A DNA stretch of 64,000 nucleotides. It comes from Solidesulfovibrio carbinoliphilus subsp. oakridgensis (lineage in GTDB: Bacteria > Desulfobacterota > Desulfovibrionia > Desulfovibrionales > Desulfovibrionaceae). A program made the position numbers and the translations under genes. The DNA lies in contig NZ_CM001368.1 in NCBI RefSeq assembly GCF_000177215.2, positions 2,356,001-2,420,000 on the forward strand. The letters run 5' to 3'. How positions within the stretch are numbered: the first letter of the stretch is position 1; each line of letters opens with the position of its first letter. This document shows, one piece after another, positions 16,529 to 23,197 of this stretch. Under the pieces are notes generated by a model, which saw nothing but the letters and a program-made list of their open reading frames with translations, made no database searches and was not told the origin of the DNA.

Positions 16529-17829
16529 TATGAACCGGGTACATGATTGACAGAACGGACCGGGTACATGGTTGACACTTTTGGGCAGAGGAGGAAGCTC
16601 CAATGCCCTGGAAAAAGGTCAATCCGATGGAAGAACGCGCCCGGTTCATTGTGGAGTTGTCGCAGCGACGGGAATCATTTGCAGCCTTGTGCCGCAAGTA
16701 TGGGATCAGTCGCGAAACGGGTTACAAGTGGCTGCGCCGCTATCAGGCAGGGGAAGGGCTTGGGGAACGAAGCCGCGTTGCCCGGCATTGCCCGCACAAA
16801 ACACCTGATGCAGTCGTCACGTTATTACTCGCATTGCGACAGGAGAATCCCTACTGGGGTCCCAAAAAGCTCGTCAGGCTTCTGCAAGATGTGCACGGCA
16901 TAGAGTACCCACCGGCCAAAAGTACAGCCGGCGACATTTTGAAACGGCACGGATTGATCACCGCCACAAAAGCAAAGCGCCGTCAGTCAGGAGGCCGGTT
17001 GCGGCGAGAGGATCTCCGGCAGCCCAAACAGGCAAATGATGTTTGGAGTGCGGATTACAAGGGCTGGTTTCGCCTGGAGGACAGGAGCATTTGCCATCCT
17101 TTGACAATCAGTGACATCTTTAGCCGCTATGTCTTAGGGTGTTACGTCTTTCCTACGCAGACGCTTGAACGAACAAAAGAGGCGATGCGGCGGGTGTTTA
17201 TGCGATACGGCCTGCCACGCGCCATCCGCGTGGACAATGGGACTCCGTTTGGTTCGACCGGGATCGCAGGTTTGACCGGCTTAAGCGTCTGGTGGCTCCA
17301 GCTGGGTATTGTCGTGGACTTCATCGCGCCTGGAAAGCCCGAGCAAAATGGCTGCCACGAAAGAATGCATCGGACCTTGAAACTGGAAGCCACTATCCCG
17401 CCTTCGGCGAATCTGCGGGAGCAACAAGAACGATTGGAGTCCTGGCGGGAGCGATTTAATAGCCATCGTCCCCATGAAGCACTTGATCAGGCCACGCCGG
17501 CTTCAATCTACCGGCCTTCGTCCCGGCGGCTGCCTCGAAACGAACCATGCTTTGAGTATCCCTCCTCTTTCGAAAGTCGGACGGTTCGCCGGGATGGGAT
17601 GTTCAACTGGGAAGGCAGGCAGATTTTTCTCGGCGAGGCATTTGCGAAATGTCGCATCGGCCTGACCAGAAATTATGATGATCGTTGGCTGGTTTATCTT
17701 GGAGAGCACCTGCTCGGCGGGTTTTGCCCCAAAGACCCCAAACGGGTGGTTCCGGTTCGATCCCTGATCAGCTAAAAAGTGTCAGGGATGTACCCGGTCC
17801 AAACTGTCAACGATGTTCCCGGTTGCACA
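16529..17829 (+). mobile_element. IS481-family insertion sequence
   Basis: About 1.3 kb. The left end reads TATGAACCGGGTACATGATT. The right end, on the other strand, reads TGTGCAACCGGGAACATCGT. Both continue with GACCGGGTACAT and TGACACTTTT, so the terminal inverted repeats extend about 55 bases with several mismatches. One transposase gene fills the interior. A target duplication cannot be read because the insertion lies in a C-run. Composition is lower in GC than the host genes, consistent with recent arrival. Confidence 0.88.
16603..17775 (+). CDS. IS481-family transposase
   Basis: A 390-residue DDE transposase. The N-terminus (MPWKKVNPMEERARFIVEL) and a helix-turn-helix (SFAALCRKYGISRETGYKW) should bind the terminal repeats. 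The rve-type catalytic core shows the three acidic residues in WSADYKGWF, RVDNGTPFG and NGCHERMHRTL. The C-terminal region (FNWEGRQIFLGEAF) is typical of longer IS481 members. The frame is intact, so the element may be active. Codon usage has more AT at third positions than the flanking genes. Confidence 0.95.
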   Translation: MPWKKVNPMEERARFIVELSQRRESFAALCRKYGISRETGYKWLRRYQAGEGLGERSRVARHCPHKTPDAVVTLLLALRQENPYWGPKKLVRLLQDVHGIEYPPAKSTAGDILKRHGLITATKAKRRQSGGRLRREDLRQPKQANDVWSADYKGWFRLEDRSICHPLTISDIFSRYVLGCYVFPTQTLERTKEAMRRVFMRYGLPRAIRVDNGTPFGSTGIAGLTGLSVWWLQLGIVVDFIAPGKPEQNGCHERMHRTLKLEATIPPSANLREQQERLESWRERFNSHRPHEALDQATPASIYRPSSRRLPRNEPCFEYPSSFESRTVRRDGMFNWEGRQIFLGEAFAKCRIGLTRNYDDRWLVYLGEHLLGGFCPKDPKRVVPVRSLIS

Positions 17830-17924
17830 CCCCCCCGGACCCCCCGAACGGGGCGCGCGGCGGCTGTCGCCGCGGGGTTCGCTGAAGAGCTTCCATGCAG
17901 CTTAAAAAGGTGTCCAAGCCTTGC

Positions 17925-18242
17925 AATCCTTGAAGCGATTCAGGTGGGCGGCGCTTTTCTTTAAAAATCCTGTACGTAAAATTCCTTCAAACTCGCCCCG
18001 TCCCCGGGGCGACGGGCCTGTGTGGCCGGAATCGGGTTGGCGTGCTGGCTGGCTTTGCAGCCAGTGTCGCCAACCCGATTCCGGCCACACCGACGCACAC
18101 CCGCCCAAGACCACCAGCCCACCCACCTACCCATCCCCCGCCCACCCCGTTCGGGGGGTCCGGGGGGCGTGACGCCCCCCGGCGGGTCCAGGGCAGCGCC
18201 CTGGCGGGGTCTGGGGCAGCGCCCCAGCCGCCGGAGGCATTG
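17925..18242 (+). repeat. Composite structured repeat, copy 2
   Basis: Same order as the copy at 6058: AATCCTTGAAG leader, GGTGGGCGG, TTTTCTTTAAA, GTAAAATTCC, CGCCCCG hairpin, 71-nt hairpin at 18020-18090, C-rich stretch, and inverted GCCTCCGGCGG repeat. The last part is extended by two extra small hairpins (CCAGGGCAGCGCCCTGG and CTGGGGCAGCGCCCCAG). Stem substitutions relative to copy 1 are compensated. It fills most of the gap between the IS and the NifA-like gene. Confidence 0.85.
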
Positions 18243-18312
18243 ACGGCGCGGCGGCAAACCTGAAACAAGGGCACGACCGTGACGCGCGGTTTTACGAGGA
18301 GAGACGACTGCC

Positions 18313-19788
18313 ATGGATGCTGTGAGTTTTGCCGTATTGCGCCGGGCTTTGGCCTGCCTGGATCTGGCTGCGGACCCAGGCCGGGGCCTGGACGCGCTTT
18401 TGGGGCGTCTTTTTGACGTGTTGGCCGGGCTGCCGGGCTTTGGCAGCGCCGCCGTGGTCCTGGCCGACGCCGAGGAACGGCCGGCCATCCGGGCCCAGCG
18501 CGGCGCGCCGGACATGGGCCTGGTGCTGACGGCCACCCTCGACCGGGGGGAACAGGCCCGGCGGGCGCGGGTGCTCAGGCGCGGGGCCGGGCCGGTTGTG
18601 GCCGACGAGGCCGGCGAGGTGTCGGCCGGGCGCGATGAGGCGGCCATGCTGGCCGCGCCGGTCCTGGCCGGCGAGTCGGTCGTGGGCTGGTTTTTCGCCG
18701 ACGGCCTGCTTGGCGGGGGAGCGTCCCTGGCCGACGACCTGCGGCTGGCGGTCCTGGTGGCGGACATCATCGGCCGGATGGCGTCCATCGCCGCCGCGAA
18801 GGCCGCCGGGAGCCTGGACATGGCCCGCGAGGTGGCGTTTTTGCGGTCCAAGGTGTCCCTGCGCTACCGCCATGTCTTTTCCGACGGCGCCAGCCCGGCC
18901 CTTTCGGCCCTTCGGGGCGAAGCCGACCGGGCCGCCCTGTCCGACGCGCCGCTGTTGCTCCTGGGCGAGCCCGGTTCCGGGCGCGCCACCCTGGCCCGGA
19001 TCATCCACGAACTTTCCAGCCGGGCCACGCGGCCGTTTTCCACCCTCGACCTGTCGACCGAGGCCCGCCCGGCCGAGCGGCTGTTCGGCACGTCCCGGTC
19101 CCTGGCCTCGGGCGGCCGCCCGGGCGGCCTGGAAGAGGCCGACGGCGGCACCCTGCTCCTGGAGGAGGCCCACCGGCTGCCGCCGGACGTGTGCGAACGG
19201 CTGGCCCAATTCCTGCGGACCGGGACCTTCACCCGGGTGGGCGGCAGCCGGGAACGCGGCAGCGCCACCCGGCTGGTGTTCAAGGCCCCGCTCCAGGGGA
19301 TCAGCCCGGAACTGACGGCCACGGTCCCGCTGGCCACCATCGAGGTGCCGAGCCTGCGGGAGCGGCGCGAGGACATTGCGGCCCTGCTCGACCACCTGCT
19401 GACCATGGAGGCCAGCCGGGGCGGCCGTCGCCTGACCCTCACCTCCAAGGCCCTGCGCGCCCTGGAAGGGTACGACTGGCCGGGCAACATCCGGGAGATG
19501 GAAGGCATGGTGGCGCGGCTGGCCGTCACCGCGCCCGAGGACCGCATCGACATCGCGGACATCCCGTCGGAGATCCTGGCCGAGGGCGAACGGCCGCCGG
19601 TTTTGCCCGAGGACGCGGCCGAGCTGCGCGACATGGAGCGCCAGCAGGTCCTAAGCGCCCTGGAGCGCCACGGCTGGGTCCAGTCCCGGGCCGCCCGGGA
19701 ACTCGGCCTGACCCTGCGCCAGATCGGCTACCGCATCCGCAAGTACGGCCTGGTCCGGGACGACGACGAGACCGAGAGCGCTCTCTAG
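18313..19788 (+). CDS. NifA-like regulator with degenerate sigma-54 activator domain
   Basis: A 491-residue regulator. Residues about 10-165 form a GAF-like sensor. Residues 185-425 form an AAA+ domain with Walker A GEPGSGRA (218-225, the usual Lys is Arg224) and Walker B GGTLLLEEA. WPGNIREMEG and PSLRERREDI are typical of this family. The GAFTGA loop that contacts sigma-54 is absent: the segment reads FGTSRSLASGGRPGG. The C-terminal Fis-type HTH (GWVQSRAARELGLTLRQIGY) closely resembles NifA. I infer a DNA-binding regulator that may not activate sigma-54 polymerase. Its targets are unknown; no nif genes are visible. Confidence 0.8.
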   Translation: MDAVSFAVLRRALACLDLAADPGRGLDALLGRLFDVLAGLPGFGSAAVVLADAEERPAIRAQRGAPDMGLVLTATLDRGEQARRARVLRRGAGPVVADEAGEVSAGRDEAAMLAAPVLAGESVVGWFFADGLLGGGASLADDLRLAVLVADIIGRMASIAAAKAAGSLDMAREVAFLRSKVSLRYRHVFSDGASPALSALRGEADRAALSDAPLLLLGEPGSGRATLARIIHELSSRATRPFSTLDLSTEARPAERLFGTSRSLASGGRPGGLEEADGGTLLLEEAHRLPPDVCERLAQFLRTGTFTRVGGSRERGSATRLVFKAPLQGISPELTATVPLATIEVPSLRERREDIAALLDHLLTMEASRGGRRLTLTSKALRALEGYDWPGNIREMEGMVARLAVTAPEDRIDIADIPSEILAEGERPPVLPEDAAELRDMERQQVLSALERHGWVQSRAARELGLTLRQIGYRIRKYGLVRDDDETESAL

Positions 19789-19830
19789 GAGCGGCGGGCC
19801 GGACGCTTTTCTCCAAAACCACCGCGCCCC

Positions 19831-19859
19831 TTGCCCGGTCACGGTCTTTTGCGTACAAG
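19831..19859 (+). promoter_or_regulatory. Probable sigma-70 promoter for the small membrane protein
   Basis: TTGCCC, a 17-base spacer and TACAAG lie 22 bases before the start codon, giving a short leader that includes GGGAGGG. Confidence 0.5.
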
Positions 19860-19881
19860 CCCCGGCCTGGGAGGGCAGACC

Positions 19882-20118
19882 ATGTCGCCACGCCTCAAGG
19901 ATCTCGTTGACGTGCTCCTGAAGCTCGCCCTCGTCGCGGGCCTCATCGTGTTCCTGTATTTCTACGCCACCGGCCGGGCCGTCGGACGCTACCTCTATAT
20001 CGCCAACGGCGAATTGGAGTACGTGATGGACACGGCCACCGGCGTCATCTACCAGGGCGGCTATTCCATGAACCACATAACGGGCCAGGAATCCTCGGGC
20101 GGCAAGCCCAGGAAATAG
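19882..20118 (+). CDS. Small single-pass membrane protein of unknown function
   Basis: A 78-residue protein starting at ATG 19882 with GGGAGGG six bases upstream. One hydrophobic helix (LLKLALVAGLIVFLYFYAT) near residue 12 is followed by a polar C-terminal part. That part contains NGELEYVMDTATGVIYQGG, a pattern resembling short periplasmic segments of unknown small proteins. It has its own promoter and terminator-like palindrome, so it looks monocistronic. No family is recognised. Confidence 0.7.
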   Translation: MSPRLKDLVDVLLKLALVAGLIVFLYFYATGRAVGRYLYIANGELEYVMDTATGVIYQGGYSMNHITGQESSGGKPRK

Positions 20119-20130
20119 CCTGGCCAGCTA

Positions 20131-20163
20131 TGCCATTAATAATATAAGCTATTATTAGCATTG
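20131..20163 (+). terminator. AT-rich palindrome after the small membrane protein gene
   Basis: TAATAATA and TATTATTA pair across TAAGC, extended by GC-containing ends. It starts 12 bases after the stop codon. It lacks a separate T-run, but the T-rich 3' arm could serve; its role as a terminator is inferred. Confidence 0.5.
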
Positions 20164-20194
20164 GCGATTGTCCCCCGGGACGGCCCCATGGTAA

Positions 20195-20237
20195 GGTGGC
20201 TTCCGCCTGGCGCGACTGTCGCCTGGCGGAAGCCACC
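20195..20237 (+). other. Long two-part hairpin upstream of the TiaS-like gene
   Basis: GGTGGCTTCCGCC pairs with GGCGGAAGCCACC. Inside a T-T mismatch, GGCG pairs with CGCC around a seven-base loop. The hairpin lies 165 bases before the next start codon and is followed by CTGTTTTTTCC. It could be a terminator or a leader RNA element. A perfect TATAAT lies at 20287-20292 without a good -35 box. Confidence 0.55.
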
Positions 20238-20401
20238 GGGAAGTTCCGCCTGTTTTTTCCATTCCCCTTCCCTCTGGCCTGCGGAATATAATAGCGCCGG
20301 CCCCGATCGGTCCGGACGACGGCCGAAACGGCCGGGCGCGTCTGCCTGAACGCCTCGCAAACGGCGTGGCCGGCCACCGCCGCCCGCCACGCGGAGGGGT
20401 C

Positions 20402-21145
20402 ATGACCCGACCTGACGATACGTGCGTCCTCTACCTCGGCTTTGACGACACCGACACCACAACCTCGGCCAAGGGCACGGGCCGGTGCATCCGCGATTTC
20501 TGCGCCGGACTGCCGGACACCTACCGCCTGCGCTGCGTCCTGCGCCACCAGTTGCCGAAGCTCCCGGACATCCCCTTCACCAGCAACAACAGCTCGGCCT
20601 GCGCCGTCTTCGACGTGGACGACCCGGACCTCGGCCGGCCGCTCTTTGACGCGGCCGCCGCCTACCTCGCGGCCAACACACCCGAAGGGAGCGATCCGGG
20701 CGTCTGCCTGTCGGCCCGGGCCACGGTCAGCGACGCACTGGTGGCCTTCGCCCTGGACTGCAACGGCGGCAAGGTCACCCAGCAGGCGGCCATGGACGCC
20801 GCATCCGGCGTGCTCCTGGCCGGGGTCGGCGGCACCAACGACGGCCTCATCGGCGCGGCCGCGGCCGTGGGCCTGACCCGCCACGGCTGGTGCGGCCGGT
20901 TCATCGAACTCGGCGCCATGCGCAAACTCCCGTTCACCGTGCCCGTGGCCGAACTGTGGCGCCTCGGCATCCAGGTGGTCTCCGTGGACCGCGATCCCCT
21001 GACCCCCCTCGGCCACGACATGGTAGCCACGGGCGGCTGGCTGCGGCCGTCGCTGTGGGCCGGCCAGCCCGTGCTCCAGGTCCGGGCCGACGGCGCCGGC
21101 CGCTGGGTCGCGGCCCTGGGCAAACGGAAGGACAAGGCGGCGTAG
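20402..21145 (+). CDS. TiaS N-terminal-domain-like protein
   Basis: A 247-residue cytoplasmic protein. The N-terminal motif LGFDDTDTTTSAKGTG matches the DDTDS nucleotide-binding loop of TiaS, the archaeal enzyme that attaches agmatine to tRNA-Ile. The NNSSACAVFDVDD region and a glycine-rich GVLLAGVGGTNDGLIGAAAA follow. The tRNA-binding and zinc-ribbon parts of TiaS are missing, so a tRNA role is unlikely. Bacteria with such stand-alone domains have no assigned reaction that I know of. ATG 20402 follows GGAGGGG. The gene is single, followed by a GCCTCC-type repeat. Confidence 0.68.
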   Translation: MTRPDDTCVLYLGFDDTDTTTSAKGTGRCIRDFCAGLPDTYRLRCVLRHQLPKLPDIPFTSNNSSACAVFDVDDPDLGRPLFDAAAAYLAANTPEGSDPGVCLSARATVSDALVAFALDCNGGKVTQQAAMDAASGVLLAGVGGTNDGLIGAAAAVGLTRHGWCGRFIELGAMRKLPFTVPVAELWRLGIQVVSVDRDPLTPLGHDMVATGGWLRPSLWAGQPVLQVRADGAGRWVAALGKRKDKAA

Positions 21146-21157
21146 GGGAAAAGAGGA

Positions 21158-21212
21158 AGATGCCTCCGGCGGCCGGGAGGGGGTGACACCCTCCCGGACC
21201 CTCCCCGATAGG
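21158..21212 (+). repeat. GCCTCCGGCGG palindromic intergenic repeat
   Basis: GATGCCTCCGGCGGCCGGGAG, then GGGTG-ACA-CCCTCCC and GGACCCTCCCC. It lies 13 bases after the TiaS-like stop codon. Confidence 0.8.
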
Positions 21213-21258
21213 GGGCGGACCGATCGCTCCCGGAAGTTCGTTCCGTACGGCCCGTGCC

Positions 21259-21612
21259 TCAGGAAGGCGTCGCTTCGCGGTAGCGGGCCACAAAGGCGAG
21301 CAGGGACTTGGCCTGGCGCTCCATGTAGCCGGCCCAGGCGTCGAGCACTTCCCGCCCCTCGGCCGTGATGGCGTAGACCCGCTTGGCCGGCCCCGTGCCC
21401 GTGGCGTTCCACTGCGACGACACCAACCCCTCCTCCTCCATCTGCCGCAGATGCCGGTAGATCATCCCCGGCGGCGCGTCCCCCTTCAAAAAGCCGTACT
21501 CGCCGATGTGCTGCAACAGCTCATACCCGTGCGACTCGCCGCCTAAAAGGGCCATCAGGATGGACGGCTGCATGTAGCGGTCCGGCTTGCCCGGCCCTAT
21601 TTTTTCCGACAT
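21259..21612 (-). CDS. PadR-family transcriptional regulator
   Basis: A 117-residue single-domain PadR protein. The winged-helix carries ILMALLGGESHGYELLQHI and PGMIYRHLRQMEEEGLVSS, followed by the beta wing (GPAKRVYAITAEGREVL) and a C-terminal dimerisation helix. It reads away from the small gene at 21699, with a 21-base palindrome placed exactly between the -35 and -10 boxes of that gene's promoter. The simplest reading is that it represses the small gene and itself. The inducing ligand is unknown. GGAGGAGT lies upstream of the start. Confidence 0.88.
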   Translation of the reverse strand: MSEKIGPGKPDRYMQPSILMALLGGESHGYELLQHIGEYGFLKGDAPPGMIYRHLRQMEEEGLVSSQWNATGTGPAKRVYAITAEGREVLDAWAGYMERQAKSLLAFVARYREATPS

Positions 21613-21625
21613 CGGCCACTCCTCC

Positions 21626-21654
21626 TTGACATAGGTGCTCTAAGCACATATGTT
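21626..21654 (+). promoter_or_regulatory. Sigma-70 promoter with a palindromic operator in the spacer
   Basis: TTGACA (21626), a 17-base spacer and TATGTT (21649). The spacer and its edges form the palindrome ATAGGTGCTCTAAGCACATAT (21631-21651, GTGCT/AGCAC arms). Occupancy by a repressor would block polymerase. The divergent padR start at 21612 makes PadR the candidate. Confidence 0.75.
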
Positions 21655-21698
21655 CCATTTAACCAAGACAGGCAACCCGCTCACCATGGAGGTGGAAC

Positions 21699-21908
21699 AT
21701 GTCCAAGATTTTCGCGCGCGAGCGCCGCAAGATCGAAAAAGGCGAGAAGAAGCCCCGTTTCCGCGTGGTGGCCGCCACGGGCGACATCAAGTTTTTTGCC
21801 GAGCACATCCGCAAGCGGGAACTCGACGCCATCGCCCAGTCCATTGGCGCCGAAGTCATCTACCTGCCCACCGACCCGGCCGGCGTCGGCGGTGAAAAAG
21901 AAGTTTAA
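21699..21908 (+). CDS. Small PadR-controlled protein of unknown function
   Basis: A 69-residue soluble basic protein. The ATG at 21699 follows GGAGGTGGAAC. The N-terminal third is highly charged (RERRKIEKGEKKPRFR). The rest could form a small alpha/beta fold (VVAATGDIKFFAEHIRKREL, IGAEVIYLPTD). There are no cysteines, signal peptide or membrane helix. It has a near-consensus promoter with an embedded palindrome and a divergent PadR gene, so its expression is probably tightly controlled. No family is recognised. Confidence 0.7.
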   Translation: MSKIFARERRKIEKGEKKPRFRVVAATGDIKFFAEHIRKRELDAIAQSIGAEVIYLPTDPAGVGGEKEV

Positions 21909-21917
21909 GAGCGAGAG

Positions 21918-21972
21918 GAAGATGCCTCCGGCGGCCGGGAGGGGCTAAGCCCCTCCCGGACCCTCCCTTCCT
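21918..21972 (+). repeat. GCCTCCGGCGG palindromic intergenic repeat
   Basis: GATGCCTCCGGCGGCCGGGAG, then GGGGC-TAA-GCCCC and TCCCGGACCCTCCC. It lies ten bases after the stop of the small gene. Confidence 0.8.
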
Positions 21973-22022
21973 GGGGCCACGATGGCCAGACTGCAGCGTC
22001 AGCCTGGACATATTACTTCTTC

Positions 22023-22232
22023 ACCTCGCCCCGTCCCCGGGGCGACGGGCCTGTGTGGGCGGAATCGGGTTGGCGTGCTGGCCGGCTTTGCGGCCTGCGT
22101 CGCCAACCCGATTCCGCCCACACGCCGCACACCCGGCCACGACCACTCCGCCATCCGCCTACCCAACCCCCGCCCACCCCGTTCGGGGGGTCCGGGGGGC
22201 GTGACGCCCCCCGGCCGCCGGAGGCCTCTTCG
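22023..22232 (+). repeat. Composite structured repeat, copy 3 (lacks the leader)
   Basis: CGCCCCG hairpin, 71-nt hairpin at 22053-22123, C-rich stretch and inverted GCCTCCGGCGG repeat, as in the other copies. Arm position 7 is changed from C to G, with the pairing G changed to C. The inner stem has one unpaired position. It sits between convergent genes and, with the preceding short repeat, fills the 345-base gap. Confidence 0.85.
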
Positions 22233-22253
22233 CCTCTCCCTCGTCCTTAGTCC

Positions 22254-23105
22254 TTAGTCCTTGTAAATGACCGTGCCGACGTGCTCGCCGTCCAGGGCCG
22301 CCAGGATGTGCTCCGGGTGGCGCAGGGCGTCGATGATCTGGAACTCCTTGATGCACTTGGCGTGCTTCAAGAACCGCAGCACCGGCCGCTCCACGATCAG
22401 GTCGTCGAGGTCCAGGGCGATCAGCTCGTCCACGGACAGACGGCCGTAGTATTCAAGCTTTTCCCCGTCCTTGGCTTTTTTGGGATCCCCGCTGTAGAGG
22501 CCCTTTTCGTCCTTGAGATAGATGAGCGATTTGCCGCCGATGTTTTCCGCCAGCAGAAACGCGCCGCAGTCGGTGCGGTGCGGCGGGATGAGGCCTTCCT
22601 CGGCCGGATGCTCGAAGAATCCGTAGGGCGGGATGCCCGGGGTGATGGGCAGGTAGCCGAGCTGGCAGAACATGGTCAGTTGTTCCAGGTGGTCGCCGTG
22701 GCCGATGCGCACGCCGCCGTGCTTGGCCAGGAGCACGGACAGGATCTCGGCGTTCTGGGAGGCCACCTTGTCGCCGAGCTTGGACAGCACGCCCGTGGGC
22801 ATGCCGAGTTCGAGCCCGATGTTGTAGATGTGCCGGGCCCGGGTGCCGCCGCCGGTCATGAGGATGATCTTGTGCTTTTCCTTGGCCGCCAGCAGCACGT
22901 CGATGATCGGGAGCAGGGCCTTGGCCCCCCGGTCCATGATGGACTGGCCGCCGATTTTGAGCACGTTGACGTCCGGGTGCATGCGAAAGACTTCGCCACG
23001 GTTCATGCCGGACAGAAGTGTCCGGCTGACCAGGGATTCGCCCATGAGCGGCGATTCGATGTGCAGCCGCCCGCCTTCCTGTCCTTCCTTCACGAGTTTG
23101 CCCAT
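22254..23105 (-). CDS. Molybdenum-storage-protein-like member of the amino acid kinase family
   Basis: A 283-residue protein with the UMP-kinase-like fold. NVLKIGGQSIMDRGAKALLP, MTGGGTRARHIYNIGLELGM, IPPHRTDCGAFLLAEN and LDGEHVGTVI match the MosA/MosB subunits of the molybdenum storage protein. That protein packs polyoxomolybdate clusters using ATP. Azotobacter uses an alpha/beta pair; only one gene is visible here, so a homomeric cage or a partner elsewhere is possible. Many genomes label such proteins uridylate kinase. A sulfate reducer with molybdenum or tungsten enzymes would plausibly need metal storage. Confidence 0.75.
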   Translation of the reverse strand: MGKLVKEGQEGGRLHIESPLMGESLVSRTLLSGMNRGEVFRMHPDVNVLKIGGQSIMDRGAKALLPIIDVLLAAKEKHKIILMTGGGTRARHIYNIGLELGMPTGVLSKLGDKVASQNAEILSVLLAKHGGVRIGHGDHLEQLTMFCQLGYLPITPGIPPYGFFEHPAEEGLIPPHRTDCGAFLLAENIGGKSLIYLKDEKGLYSGDPKKAKDGEKLEYYGRLSVDELIALDLDDLIVERPVLRFLKHAKCIKEFQIIDALRHPEHILAALDGEHVGTVIYKD

Positions 23106-23149
23106 ACAGCCCCCAAATTAGGTTATTTTTACACTAGGTCCATGCAGGA

Positions 23150-23178
23150 GCTATATCCGCAGAGGGCATAGGAGGCAA
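23150..23178 (-). promoter_or_regulatory. Sigma-70 promoter of the molybdenum-storage-like gene
   Basis: On the minus strand, TTGCCT (23178-23173), a 17-base spacer and TATAGC (23155-23150). This gives a leader of about 37 bases before the ATG at 23105. Confidence 0.55.
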
Positions 23179-23197
23179 GGGCGGACACGGGCCACGG

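Noticed and set aside
14446-16578. Leftward open frame of 710 codons
   Set aside because: Shadow of olsF, which shows both acyltransferase domains on the other strand.
20287-20292. TATAAT as a promoter for the TiaS-like gene
   Set aside because: No acceptable -35 box at 16-18 bases upstream; noted with the hairpin but not called as a promoter.
22254-23105. UMP kinase (pyrH) reading of the amino-acid-kinase gene
   Set aside because: The MDRGAKA, GTRARH and IPPHRTD motifs agree better with molybdenum-storage subunits, and the N-terminal extension is not seen in PyrH.
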